Shown piece by piece: positions 9,046 to 15,752 of a stretch of 18,925 nucleotides of DNA. This stretch comes from JAWLGJ01 sp041685145 (lineage in GTDB: Bacteria; Pseudomonadota; Alphaproteobacteria; Rhodospirillales; Magnetospirillaceae). The translations under genes were made by a program, and so were the position numbers. The notes under the pieces were generated by a model that was not told the DNA's origin, searched no databases, and saw only the letters and a program-made list of their open reading frames with translations. The stretch is taken from assembly GCA_041685145.1 (NCBI GenBank), contig JAWLGJ010000052.1, forward strand, positions 1 to 18,925. Reading direction: 5' to 3'. How positions within the stretch are numbered: position 1 is the first letter of the stretch; every line of letters starts with the position of its first letter.

Positions 9046-9053
9046 GCGGCGGT

Positions 9054-9082
9054 TACATAGCACAGCCCCCGGACGATGTGAA
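9054..9082 (-). promoter_or_regulatory. Probable sigma-70 promoter of rpsU
   Basis: Read on the minus strand: TTCACA (9077-9082), a 17-bp spacer, then TATGTA (9054-9059). The -35 matches consensus at five of six positions, the spacing is optimal and the -10 is reasonable. The predicted leader is about 70 nt and contains the stem-loop at 9022-9045 and the rpsU ribosome site. Confidence 0.6.
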
Positions 9083-9119
9083 GAGGGCTTCGTCGGCCGC
9101 GTCCCCCGGCGCGATTGCC

Positions 9120-9148
9120 TTTACCGCGGCGGGGGGCGTCCCCATAAT
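9120..9148 (+). promoter_or_regulatory. Probable def promoter giving a leaderless mRNA
   Basis: TTTACC (9120-9125), exactly 17 bp, then CATAAT (9143-9148). The -10 matches five of six consensus bases and the -35 four of six. The def ATG is at 9155, only 6 bp beyond the -10, so the expected start of transcription falls on or beside the initiation codon. No ribosome-binding sequence precedes the ATG, which agrees with a leaderless transcript. Confidence 0.6.
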
Positions 9149-9154
9149 GCAGTC

Positions 9155-9715
9155 ATGGCCATTTTGAAAATCGCGCGCATGGGGCATCCGGTGCTGCGGC
9201 GCCGCGCCGAGGAGGTGGCCGATCCCACGGCCCCGGAAATCACCCGTCTGGCGTTCGACATGCGGGAGACGATGGCGGACGCCGGCGGCGTCGGGCTGGC
9301 GGCGCCGCAAGTCCATGTCCCTTTGCGAGTGGTGCTTTTCCAGGTGCCAGGGCCGCGCGGCGGCGGCGACGGCGTGCCACTGACGGTGCTCGTCAACCCC
9401 GAGGTCGAGCCGCTGGACGACGAACTCGACACCGCCTTCGAGGCCTGCCTGTCGGTGCCGGGCCTCACCGGCGCGGTGCCGCGTTACCGCCGCGTCCGCT
9501 ATCGCGGTTTCGACATCCGGGGGCGGGCGATCGAACGCGAGGCCGAGGGGTTCCATGCCCGCGTCGTCCAGCACGAATGCGACCACCTCGACGGCGTGCT
9601 TTATCCGATGCGCATGGCGGATATGGGCAGCTTCGGCTTTGTCGACGAAATGCGCCGCGCCGCGGCGGTGGAGGAGGGGCAGGAGCGTGCGGAGCAAGGT
9701 GACGACGGAGACTAG
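9155..9715 (+). CDS. def: Peptide deformylase
   Basis: Metalloenzyme that removes the N-formyl group from nascent proteins. All three family motifs are present in the 186 residues: GGVGLAAPQ at 44-52, EACLS at 96-100 with metal ligand Cys98, and HECDH at 140-144 with His140, His144 and catalytic Glu141. In motif 2 the usual EGCLS glycine is alanine, a variant that I believe also occurs in secondary deformylases. The C-terminus (after about residue 165) is charged and probably disordered. The N-terminus MAILKIARMGHPVLR fits the family, so the start is accepted although there is no ribosome site. The 3' end overlaps the proposed GTG start of the COQ9 gene. fmt, the usual partner of the main def, is not adjacent, so this may be a second deformylase. 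Confidence 0.93.
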   Translation: MAILKIARMGHPVLRRRAEEVADPTAPEITRLAFDMRETMADAGGVGLAAPQVHVPLRVVLFQVPGPRGGGDGVPLTVLVNPEVEPLDDELDTAFEACLSVPGLTGAVPRYRRVRYRGFDIRGRAIEREAEGFHARVVQHECDHLDGVLYPMRMADMGSFGFVDEMRRAAAVEEGQERAEQGDDGD

Positions 9716-10349
9716 CCCCGAGATGCGCGACGCCGTCGTGCGGGCGGCGCTGGTGCATGTCCCCTTCGATGGCTGGGGCCGCGCTACCCTGCGCCGCGCC
9801 GCGCGTGAGATCGGCCAGGAGGCGGCGCTGGCGGACCAACTGTTTCCCGGCGGCGCCGTCGAGGCGGTGGAGCATTTCGCCGATCTGGCCGACCGGCTGA
9901 TGCTGGCCGAGATGGCGGTGCGCGATCTGGCCGGTCTGCGCACCGGCGCGCGTGTGGCGCTGGCGGTGCGACTGCGGCTGGAGCCGTGGAACGAGCACCG
10001 CGAGGCGGTGCGGCGCGCGCTGGGCCTGCTGGCGCTGTCGGCCAACGCGCCCGTCGCCGCCCGCAGCACCTGGCGCACCGTCGACGCCATCTGGCGCGCC
10101 GCGGGCGACACCGCCACCGATTTCAGCTTCTACAGCAAGCGCGCCACCCTCGCCGCCGTTTGGATGCCGACCGTGCTCTACTGGCTGGACGACGCCTCGC
10201 CGGGGGCCGAGGACACCTGGGCTTTCCTGGAGCGGCGCCTTGCCGACATCGGCCGCATTCCCCGCCTGCGGGCCCAACTCCGCCGCCGCTTCGGGTGGCG
10301 GCCGACTCTGGATCCTAGGCGCGCGAGCCGCGTGGATAAAGGCGGGTGA
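9699..10349 (+). CDS. COQ9 family ubiquinone biosynthesis protein
   Basis: Homologue of mitochondrial COQ9, a lipid-binding protein that presents quinone intermediates to the hydroxylase COQ7 in ubiquinone synthesis. The first half is helical and TetR-like, beginning RDAVVRAALVHVPFDGW. The family signature lies in the C-terminal half, GDTATDFSFYSKR at about 136-148, followed by AAVWMPTVLYWLDD. The start is a choice: GTG at 9699 has GGAG 5 nt upstream and overlaps def by 17 bp, while an ATG at 9723 would give a protein eight residues shorter. Coupling to def translation is likely with either start. The last 35 bp, including the stop, overlap the 3' end of purK on the other strand, so its basic tail (PRRASRVDKGG) is constrained by both genes. 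Confidence 0.85.
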   Translation: MTTETSPEMRDAVVRAALVHVPFDGWGRATLRRAAREIGQEAALADQLFPGGAVEAVEHFADLADRLMLAEMAVRDLAGLRTGARVALAVRLRLEPWNEHREAVRRALGLLALSANAPVAARSTWRTVDAIWRAAGDTATDFSFYSKRATLAAVWMPTVLYWLDDASPGAEDTWAFLERRLADIGRIPRLRAQLRRRFGWRPTLDPRRASRVDKGG

Positions 10350-11403
10350 CGTGCCCCATCTTGCGGCCCGGGCGCGCCTCGGCCTTGCCGTAAAGGTGCA
10401 GGCGCAGGCCGGGCTCGCGCAGCAGGGCGGGCCAGTCGTCGGCCGCCGCGCCGATAAGGTTCTTCATCTCGGCGTCGCTGTGGCGCTCGGGCAGGCCCAG
10501 CGGCAGGCCACAGACCGCTCGCACCAACTGCTCGAACTGGTCGGTGTAGCAGGCGTCGATGGTCCAGTGGCCGGAATTGTGCGGCCGCGGCGCCATCTCG
10601 TTGACCAGCACGCCGCCGTCGCGGGCGATGAACATTTCCACCGCCAGCAGTCCCACCAGCTCCAGTTCGCGCGCCGCGCGGTCGGCGACCGCCACCGCCC
10701 GCTCGGCGACGGCGGCGGGCAGGCGGGCGGGGGCGAGGGTGGTGTCGAGGATGTGGCGGACATGGATGTTTTCCACCGGCACATAGGTCGCCACCGCGCC
10801 ATCGACGCCGCGGGCGACGATCACCGACACCTCGCGCTCGAAATCGACGAAGCCTTCCAGGATGCCGACCGGGCCGCCCATGTCGCGCCACGCGGCGTCC
10901 AGGTCGGTGTCGGCGTCGATGGCCACCTGGCCCTTGCCGTCATAGCCCAGGCGCGTCGTCTTCAGGACCGCCGGGGTGCCGATGGCCGCGACCGCGCGCG
11001 CCAGTTCGTCCGGCCCGTGGACCTCGCGCCAGGGGGCGGTGGCGACGCCGATGTCGTTGAAGAAGCGTTTCTCCTGCACGCGGTCCTGCGCCACCGCCAA
11101 CACCCGCGCCGAGGGGCGCACCGGCACGCGCTCGGCCAGCAGCGCGACGCTGGCGGCGGGGATGTTCTCGAATTCGAAGGTGACGACGTCGACGGCGCCC
11201 GCGAACGCGGCCAATGCGGCGGTGTCGTCATAGGCGGCGCGGGTGCGGGCCGCCGCCACATGCGCCGCCGGCGGGTCGTCGTCGGGGCAATAGACGTGGC
11301 AGCGATAGCCCAGCCGCGCCGCGGCGATGGCGGTCATGCGCCCAAGCTGGCCGCCGCCGATGATGCCGATGGTGCTGCCGGGGGGAAGGGGATCAGGGGT
11401 CAC
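10315..11403 (-). CDS. purK: 5-(carboxyamino)imidazole ribonucleotide synthase
   Basis: ATP-grasp enzyme of purine synthesis: AIR + ATP + bicarbonate to N5-CAIR, which PurE then rearranges. The 362 residues show an N-terminal nucleotide-fold block IGIIGGGQLGRM at 12-23, the YDGKGQ loop at 154-159, the metal and ATP region NEMAPRPHNSGHW at 268-280 and the C-terminal YGKAEARPGRKMGHV block at 338-352. The start chosen is a GTG at 11403, giving a normal family length and an 11-bp overlap with the purE stop; a longer frame upstream lies inside purE and lacks family similarity. No strong ribosome site is visible, in keeping with translational coupling to purE. Its 3' end overlaps the COQ9 gene. Confidence 0.95.
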   Translation of the reverse strand: MTPDPLPPGSTIGIIGGGQLGRMTAIAAARLGYRCHVYCPDDDPPAAHVAAARTRAAYDDTAALAAFAGAVDVVTFEFENIPAASVALLAERVPVRPSARVLAVAQDRVQEKRFFNDIGVATAPWREVHGPDELARAVAAIGTPAVLKTTRLGYDGKGQVAIDADTDLDAAWRDMGGPVGILEGFVDFEREVSVIVARGVDGAVATYVPVENIHVRHILDTTLAPARLPAAVAERAVAVADRAARELELVGLLAVEMFIARDGGVLVNEMAPRPHNSGHWTIDACYTDQFEQLVRAVCGLPLGLPERHSDAEMKNLIGAAADDWPALLREPGLRLHLYGKAEARPGRKMGHVTRLYPRGSRA

Positions 11404-11887
11404 GGTCGTCCGGGGCGTCGGCCACGGCTTCGGTCTGGCGGCGGCGCCAGGCATCCAGCGCGCCGGCAACGGCCTCGTCGCCAAGGGCGATGATGGCCGC
11501 CGCCATCAGCCCCGCATTCTTGGCCCCGGCCGTGCCAATGGCCAGCGTGCCCACCGGCACTCCGCCCGGCATCTGCACGATGGACAGCAGGCTGTCGAGG
11601 CCCTTGAGCGTCTTGCTTTCCACCGGCACGCCCAGCACGGGCAACGGGGTGATGGCGGCGGTCATGCCCGGCAGATGCGCGGCGCCGCCGGCACCGGCGA
11701 CGATGACCTTCAGGCCGCGCTCGCGGGCGCCGTGGGCATAGTCGTAGAGGCGCTGCGGCGTGCGGTGGGCCGAGACAATCCGCACCTCGTGCGGGACTCC
11801 CAGTTCGGCCAGCACCTCGGCGGCGTGGCGCATGGTCTGCCAGTCGGACTGGCTGCCCATGATGATCCCGACCACCGGCTCTGCCAT
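11393..11887 (-). CDS. purE: N5-carboxyaminoimidazole ribonucleotide mutase (class I PurE)
   Basis: Catalyses N5-CAIR to CAIR in de novo purine synthesis; class I enzymes form octamers. The 164 residues carry the phosphate-binding GSQSDW at 11-16, SAHRTP at 39-44 with the catalytic histidine, GAGGAAHLPGM at 65-75 and the VQMPGGVPVGTLAIG stretch from 104. Together with an adjacent purK this identifies the bacterial N5-CAIR mutase rather than an AIR carboxylase. The start MAEPVVGIIMGSQSD has GAGGGTG about 6 nt upstream; a 13-residue longer frame would overlap the promoter -10 and is rejected. The C-terminal 20 residues are charged. First gene of the purEK operon. Confidence 0.96.
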   Translation of the reverse strand: MAEPVVGIIMGSQSDWQTMRHAAEVLAELGVPHEVRIVSAHRTPQRLYDYAHGARERGLKVIVAGAGGAAHLPGMTAAITPLPVLGVPVESKTLKGLDSLLSIVQMPGGVPVGTLAIGTAGAKNAGLMAAAIIALGDEAVAGALDAWRRRQTEAVADAPDDRDP

Positions 11888-11925
11888 TGTCACACCCTCG
11901 CGCCCGGTCCAGCGGAAAGGGCGCA

Positions 11926-11953
11926 ATTATATGGACCGGCCGGTCCGATGCAA
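11926..11953 (-). promoter_or_regulatory. Promoter of purE-purK with consensus -10
   Basis: On the minus strand a perfect TATAAT (11926-11931) lies 16 bp downstream of TTGCAT (11948-11953). The expected transcript starts near 11919 and has a leader of about 30 nt holding the purE ribosome site. The spacer is occupied by the palindrome at 11933-11946. Confidence 0.6.
11933..11946. promoter_or_regulatory. Perfect 14-bp palindrome in the purE promoter spacer (candidate operator)
   Basis: GGACCGGCCGGTCC reads identically on both strands and lies between the two hexamers of the purE promoter. It is also about 26 bp upstream of a TATAGT (11973-11978) that could serve the divergent gene at 12007. 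The position suits a repressor-binding site that could control one or both directions; the regulator is unknown. GC palindromes also arise by chance in such DNA. Confidence 0.35.
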
Positions 11954-12006
11954 GCGGTGCGCCCGGTCGTGGTATAGTGGCGGCGACATTTCCCGGAGGA
12001 GATGCC

Positions 12007-12762
12007 ATGTCCGACGAACTTTCGACGCCGCGGGTCACCGGAGTCACCGATGCCCTCGCCGAACGGCGCGAGCCGGGACAGGGCGGGCCGCGCCCCCAGC
12101 GCCGCAACGACGGCGGCGACGAGGAGCGGCCGGCGGGGTTCCAGGATTACGATGACCGCGCCAGCGTGCATGGGATCCCCGAGGCCGAGCTGACCCCGGC
12201 GGTGCAGGCGGCGCTGGCGGACCTGATGGCGGAGATCGACCGCCTGCACGACGAGACGCGCCACCAGCACGAACGCATCGAGCGCCTGGAAGACGAGGTC
12301 GAGGCCCACCCCTTCCTGCCCGTCAAGAACCGCCGTGGTCTGTTCCACGCCATCCGCCGGATTCTGCCGCGCATCGCCGAGGGGCAGATGTCGGCGGCCC
12401 TGCTGTGCCTCCACGTCGGCGGCATCGAGCGCCTGCGCCTGCATCACGGCCTGCCCGCCGCCGAGGCGGCCCTGCGCCACGTCGCCGAGCGCCTGGGCGA
12501 GGATGTGCGGCAAAGCGACGTGCTGGCCAATGTGGGGCTGCACGATTTCGCCATTCTCATGCCCCTGGCCGATGCCGCCGCCGCCGCCGCCAAGGCCGAG
12601 CGCCTCGCCGAAAGCCTGGCCGCGAGCCCGTTCCGGTGGGCGGGGGGCGCCCACGCGCTGTCCTTGAGCTGGCGCGTGGTGGAGATCGACCCGCGCGAAG
12701 CGCCGGACGAAACCCTGCTCAAGGCGGCGCCAATGCCGGCGACCGTCGAGCGGGAGGAATAG
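12007..12762 (+). CDS. Coiled-coil protein with degenerate GGDEF domain
   Basis: Soluble protein of 251 residues, function unknown. Residues 1-55 are polar, probably disordered and rich in Gly, Arg, Asp and Pro. Residues 66-100 form a likely coiled coil (AALADLMAEIDRLHDETRH...). Residues about 102-225 resemble a GGDEF fold: LPVKNRRGLFHAI replaces the domain start, LLCLHVGGIERLRLHHG replaces the usual DIDHFK strand-helix, and GLHDF at 177-181 stands in place of GGDEF, followed by FAILMP. The glycine pair and metal-binding acidic residues are lost, so cyclase activity is not expected; GTP or c-di-GMP binding or pure scaffolding remains possible. The start MSDELSTP has the strong ribosome site GGAGGAG. 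It is divergent from purE across 119 bp. Confidence 0.8.
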   Translation: MSDELSTPRVTGVTDALAERREPGQGGPRPQRRNDGGDEERPAGFQDYDDRASVHGIPEAELTPAVQAALADLMAEIDRLHDETRHQHERIERLEDEVEAHPFLPVKNRRGLFHAIRRILPRIAEGQMSAALLCLHVGGIERLRLHHGLPAAEAALRHVAERLGEDVRQSDVLANVGLHDFAILMPLADAAAAAAKAERLAESLAASPFRWAGGAHALSLSWRVVEIDPREAPDETLLKAAPMPATVEREE

Positions 12763-12778
12763 CGGGCGGAAAACTATC

Positions 12779-12932
12779 CGTCACCCCCGCCAACAGTCCG
12801 ATTCGTCACCCCCGCGAAGGCGGGGGTCCATGTTGATCCCGGCCGTCGGCCTCGACAGCGCGTGGCGGAGAGGCGCCTGGATTCCCGCCTGCGCGGGAAT
12901 GACGCGCTGGTATCGGATGTCGGCGGGGGTCA
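12779..12932. repeat. Intergenic palindromic repeat element (MITE/REP-like)
   Basis: Two inverted copies of a roughly 29-bp imperfect palindrome face each other, at 12804-12832 (CACCCCCGCGAAGGCGGGGG core) and 12876-12904 (ATTCCCGCCTGCGCGGGAAT core). They share the frame CGTCA-N2-CCCGCG...GGCGGG-N2-TCCA, and the ends match as inverted termini of a 101-bp unit. Outside it, ACCCCCGCC at 12783-12791 and GGCGGGGGT at 12922-12930 form a further inverted pair, and CGTCACCCCCGC occurs twice (12779 and 12804). This type of repeat is scattered between genes in many proteobacteria. It fills the gap between converging genes and reaches the stop codon of the DUF465 gene. It has no coding capacity. Confidence 0.7.
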
Positions 12933-13145
12933 GGCGATGATGTCGGGCAGCAGGCGGCTTTCCAGGCGCGCGATCTGGTCGCGCAGCACCAGCTTGCGCT
13001 TCTTCAGCCGCTGAAGCTTGATCTGGTCGAAAGCGGAACCGCCGGCAAGATGCGCGATCACGTCGTCGAGGTCGCGGTGTTCGAGCCGCAACGCCGCCAG
13101 CCGCTGACGGAGCTCTGCGGTGGTCTCGCCTTCGTCATCGATCAT
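12930..13145 (-). CDS. YdcH/DUF465 family small coiled-coil protein
   Basis: Protein of 71 residues in two helices with strong heptad character: ELRQRLAALRLEHRDLDDVIAHL, a short GGSAFD turn, then IKLQRLKKRKLVLRDQIARLESRLLPDI. Length, the LExxHRDLDD-type first helix and the lysine-rich LQRLKKRKLVLRDQI second helix match the DUF465/YdcH family, whose function is unknown. The ATG at 13145 has only a weak ribosome site. It is divergent from pfkA across 140 bp, in which I see no convincing promoter. Its stop codon lies within the outer arm of the adjacent repeat element. Confidence 0.85.
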   Translation of the reverse strand: MIDDEGETTAELRQRLAALRLEHRDLDDVIAHLAGGSAFDQIKLQRLKKRKLVLRDQIARLESRLLPDIIA

Positions 13146-13285
13146 CGACCGTTACCGACCAAGCCGTTGCCAAGCGCGGAAGACTAGCAGAAGGGGTCGC
13201 AAAAAGGTATGGCTGGCGGATGGGAAATCAAGCTCGGCCGCCGTATCTGTCTGGCTGGTGCGAGACGCGGGGGAGGGACCACACC

Positions 13286-14383
13286 ATGACGAAGCGCCTG
13301 GGACTGCTGACCAGCGGTGGCGACTGCGCCGGGCTGAACGCCGCCATTCGCGCGGTGGTGCATCGCGCCGTCCAGACCTATGGCTGGCAGGTGTTCGGCA
13401 TTCGTGACGGCACGCTCGGCCTGATGAAGCGCCCGCTGGAATACGAGTCCTTCGATCTGCGCGTGTTCACCGGCAACATCCTGCGCATGGGCGGGACCAT
13501 GCTGGGGACCACCAACAAGGGCGATCCCTTCGCCTATCCCATGCCCGACGGCAGCCGGCAGGACCGTTCCCAGGACTTCATCGAGGGGGTGCGGGAGTTG
13601 GGCCTCGACGCCTTGGTGGTGATTGGCGGCGACGGGTCGATGCGCATCCTCCACAGGCTTTGCCGGCAGGGAAACATCCCGATGGTGGGCATCCCAAAGA
13701 CCATCGACAACGACGTGCACGGCACCGAATCGGCCATCGGTTTTTCGACCGCCCTGGATGTGGCCGTCGAGGCGCTGGACCGCCTGCAGCCCACCGCCGC
13801 CAGCCATCACCGGGTGATGATCTTGGAGGTGATGGGGCGAGACGCCGGCCATATCGCCCTCCAGTCCGGCATCGCCGGCGGCGCCGACGTCATCCTGGTG
13901 CCGGAGATCCCTTATACCCTGGACGGCATGGTGCGCGCCCTGGCGCGGGTGCGCGAGGAGCATGGCCGCAACCACGGCCTCATCGTGGTGGCCGAGGGCG
14001 TCAAGACCGAGACCGGGCACAACGCCACCACCGTGCAGGCCGGCGGCGAGACCCGCTATGGCGGCATCGGCCAGTATCTGTCGGCCAAGCTTGCCGCGAT
14101 GGTGCAGGCAGAAACCCGCGTCACCGTCCTGGGGCATGTGCAGCGCGGCGGCATTCCCTCCATGCGCGACCGGGTGCTGGCCTCGGCTTTCGGGGTCCGT
14201 GCCGTCGACCTGGCGGCGGCGGGGCGGTTCGACCGCCTGGTGGCGTGGCGCAACGGCGCCGTGGTCGACGTGCCGATGAGCGAGGTGGTCGTCGGCGCCC
14301 GCTGCCTCGACCCCCGCGATCCCCTGGTTGAGGTCGCGCGGGGGCTGGGCATCTATATCGGCGAGGACGGCGCCGGCGGCTGA
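13286..14383 (+). CDS. pfkA: 6-phosphofructokinase, phosphoryl donor uncertain
   Basis: Group A phosphofructokinase of 365 residues, phosphorylating fructose 6-phosphate to the 1,6-bisphosphate in glycolysis. Seen in order: LTSGGDCAGLNAAIRAVV at 8-25, GGDGS at 114-118, PKTIDND at 137-143 with catalytic Asp141, MGRDAGHIA at 183-191, VPEIPY, and GHVQRGGIPS at 283-292. In this family, glycine after GGD favours ATP while aspartate favours pyrophosphate, and lysine before TIDND is typical of pyrophosphate enzymes and of some actinobacterial and mixed-type ATP enzymes. This protein has the glycine and the lysine, so donor choice cannot be settled by eye. The start MTKRLGLLTSGG has GGGAGGG 7 nt upstream; an upstream in-frame extension looks non-coding. 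It converges with the chemoreceptor gene, with 4 bp between stops and no room for a separate terminator. Confidence 0.93.
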   Translation: MTKRLGLLTSGGDCAGLNAAIRAVVHRAVQTYGWQVFGIRDGTLGLMKRPLEYESFDLRVFTGNILRMGGTMLGTTNKGDPFAYPMPDGSRQDRSQDFIEGVRELGLDALVVIGGDGSMRILHRLCRQGNIPMVGIPKTIDNDVHGTESAIGFSTALDVAVEALDRLQPTAASHHRVMILEVMGRDAGHIALQSGIAGGADVILVPEIPYTLDGMVRALARVREEHGRNHGLIVVAEGVKTETGHNATTVQAGGETRYGGIGQYLSAKLAAMVQAETRVTVLGHVQRGGIPSMRDRVLASAFGVRAVDLAAAGRFDRLVAWRNGAVVDVPMSEVVVGARCLDPRDPLVEVARGLGIYIGEDGAGG

Positions 14384-14387
14384 ACGC

Positions 14388-15731
14388 TCAGGCGGTCGAG
14401 GCGCGGATGTCGCGCAGGAAGGCCGCCACCTGTTCGTTCAGACTTTCCGACTGCCGCGACAACTCCCCCGCCGCTTGCAGCACGTCGCCGGCGGCGTGGC
14501 CGGTTTCGCCCGCCGCCTGGGTGACCGAGGTGATGTGTTGCGAGACCTCGCCGGTGCCGGCGGCGGCCTCCTGGACGTTGCGGGCGATCTCCTGGGTGGC
14601 GGAGCCCTGTTCCTCCACCGCCGCGGCGATGGCGGCCGAGATTTCGCTCATGCGTTCGATGGTGGTGGTGATGCCCTCGATGGCGGTGACGGCGTCGTTG
14701 GTGGCGCTCTGAACGGCGTTGACCTGGGCGGAGATGTCGTCGGTGGCCTTGGCGGTCTGGTTGGCGAGGCTCTTGACCTCGTTGGCGACGACGGCGAAGC
14801 CCTTGCCGGCCTCGCCGGCGCGCGCCGCCTCGATGGTGGCGTTCAACGCCAGCAGGTTGGTCTGGGCGGCGATGTCGCTGATGAGCTTTACCACCTCGCC
14901 GATGCGCGTGGCTTTTTCCGCCAAACCCTGCACCAGTTGGTTGGTCGAGCGCGCCTCTTCGACCGCGGCGGCGGCAATCTCGGTCGACTGCCCCACCTGG
15001 CGCGATATCTCGTGGATGGAGGCGCTCAGTTCCTCGGCGGCGGAGGCAACCGTCTGCACGTTCGACGAGGCCTGTTCCGCCGCGGCGGCGACGGCGGTAG
15101 CCTGCTCGCTGGCGCGTTCGGCCGTCTGGGCCATCGCGCCCGAGGTCGACTGCATCTCGGTCGCCGCCGAGGCAACCACCTCGACCATGCGCTTGACGTC
15201 CTCCTCGAAGCGGTCAGCGTGCTCGTTCAGCTTCCGGGCGGCGGTTTCGCGGGCGGTCAGGATATAGGTGGACACGGCGATCTCGGCGTCCAGGAACACG
15301 GCCTTGTTGATGGCCGCGATCATCGCTGCCAGCTTGGCGGGGTGGCGGCGGTAGGCGCCGACCGCCAACTCCACCAGTTCATTGAGAATCAGGGAGTAGG
15401 CGGCCAGGTACCAGCGCGGCTCCAGCCCCACCCTCTCGTGGACGCGGCCGATCTGCAGGGCCTGCTCGACATAGCCGGCGCCGAACTCGCCGGTGAAGAT
15501 GTTGTCCAGCCAATGCCGCCGCTGCAGGTCGCGGGCGTTGCGCATCGAGGCGTCGCCCGCGAACAGCCGCGCCACCTCGGGCGTTGCCTTGATATGGGCG
15601 TAGAAGCGATCGAGAATGCCGTCGATTTGCGGCGTCAGCACGGTGCGGAACTCGCGCAGCAACTGGCGTCCGGCGTCATCGATGCCGAGAAAAGCCAGCC
15701 GCCCCTCCAGTTCAGAAGGAATCCCCATCAT
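14388..15731 (-). CDS. Globin-coupled methyl-accepting chemotaxis protein (HemAT-like)
   Basis: Soluble chemoreceptor of 447 residues. Residues 1 to about 165 form a protoglobin sensor domain with RRHWLDNIF near 71-79 and IGRVHERVGLEP at 94-105, in which His98 is the probable proximal haem ligand. The signalling part, about 180-440, is a long coiled coil rich in A, E, S and T, with the conserved hairpin tip IAAQTNLLALNATIEAARAG (287-306) and the following GKGFAVVANEVKSLA, which contact CheA and CheW. There are no membrane segments, so it should act in cytoplasmic arrays and sense oxygen or another haem ligand. No C-terminal CheR-docking pentapeptide is present. Two adjacent ATG codons (15731 and 15728) could serve as start, with GGGGGTGG upstream. 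No che genes are nearby. Confidence 0.93.
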   Translation of the reverse strand: MMGIPSELEGRLAFLGIDDAGRQLLREFRTVLTPQIDGILDRFYAHIKATPEVARLFAGDASMRNARDLQRRHWLDNIFTGEFGAGYVEQALQIGRVHERVGLEPRWYLAAYSLILNELVELAVGAYRRHPAKLAAMIAAINKAVFLDAEIAVSTYILTARETAARKLNEHADRFEEDVKRMVEVVASAATEMQSTSGAMAQTAERASEQATAVAAAAEQASSNVQTVASAAEELSASIHEISRQVGQSTEIAAAAVEEARSTNQLVQGLAEKATRIGEVVKLISDIAAQTNLLALNATIEAARAGEAGKGFAVVANEVKSLANQTAKATDDISAQVNAVQSATNDAVTAIEGITTTIERMSEISAAIAAAVEEQGSATQEIARNVQEAAAGTGEVSQHITSVTQAAGETGHAAGDVLQAAGELSRQSESLNEQVAAFLRDIRASTA

Positions 15732-15752
15732 CCACCCCCAATCCCATTCGAT

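Noticed and set aside
9053..10277. Minus-strand frames opposite def and the COQ9 gene.
   Set aside because: They are shadows of two recognisable genes and have repetitive Arg/Ala/Gly/Pro composition.
12779..12932. Repeats as a possible CRISPR array.
   Set aside because: There are only two main copies, in inverted orientation, with internal palindromes and no regular spacers or cas genes.
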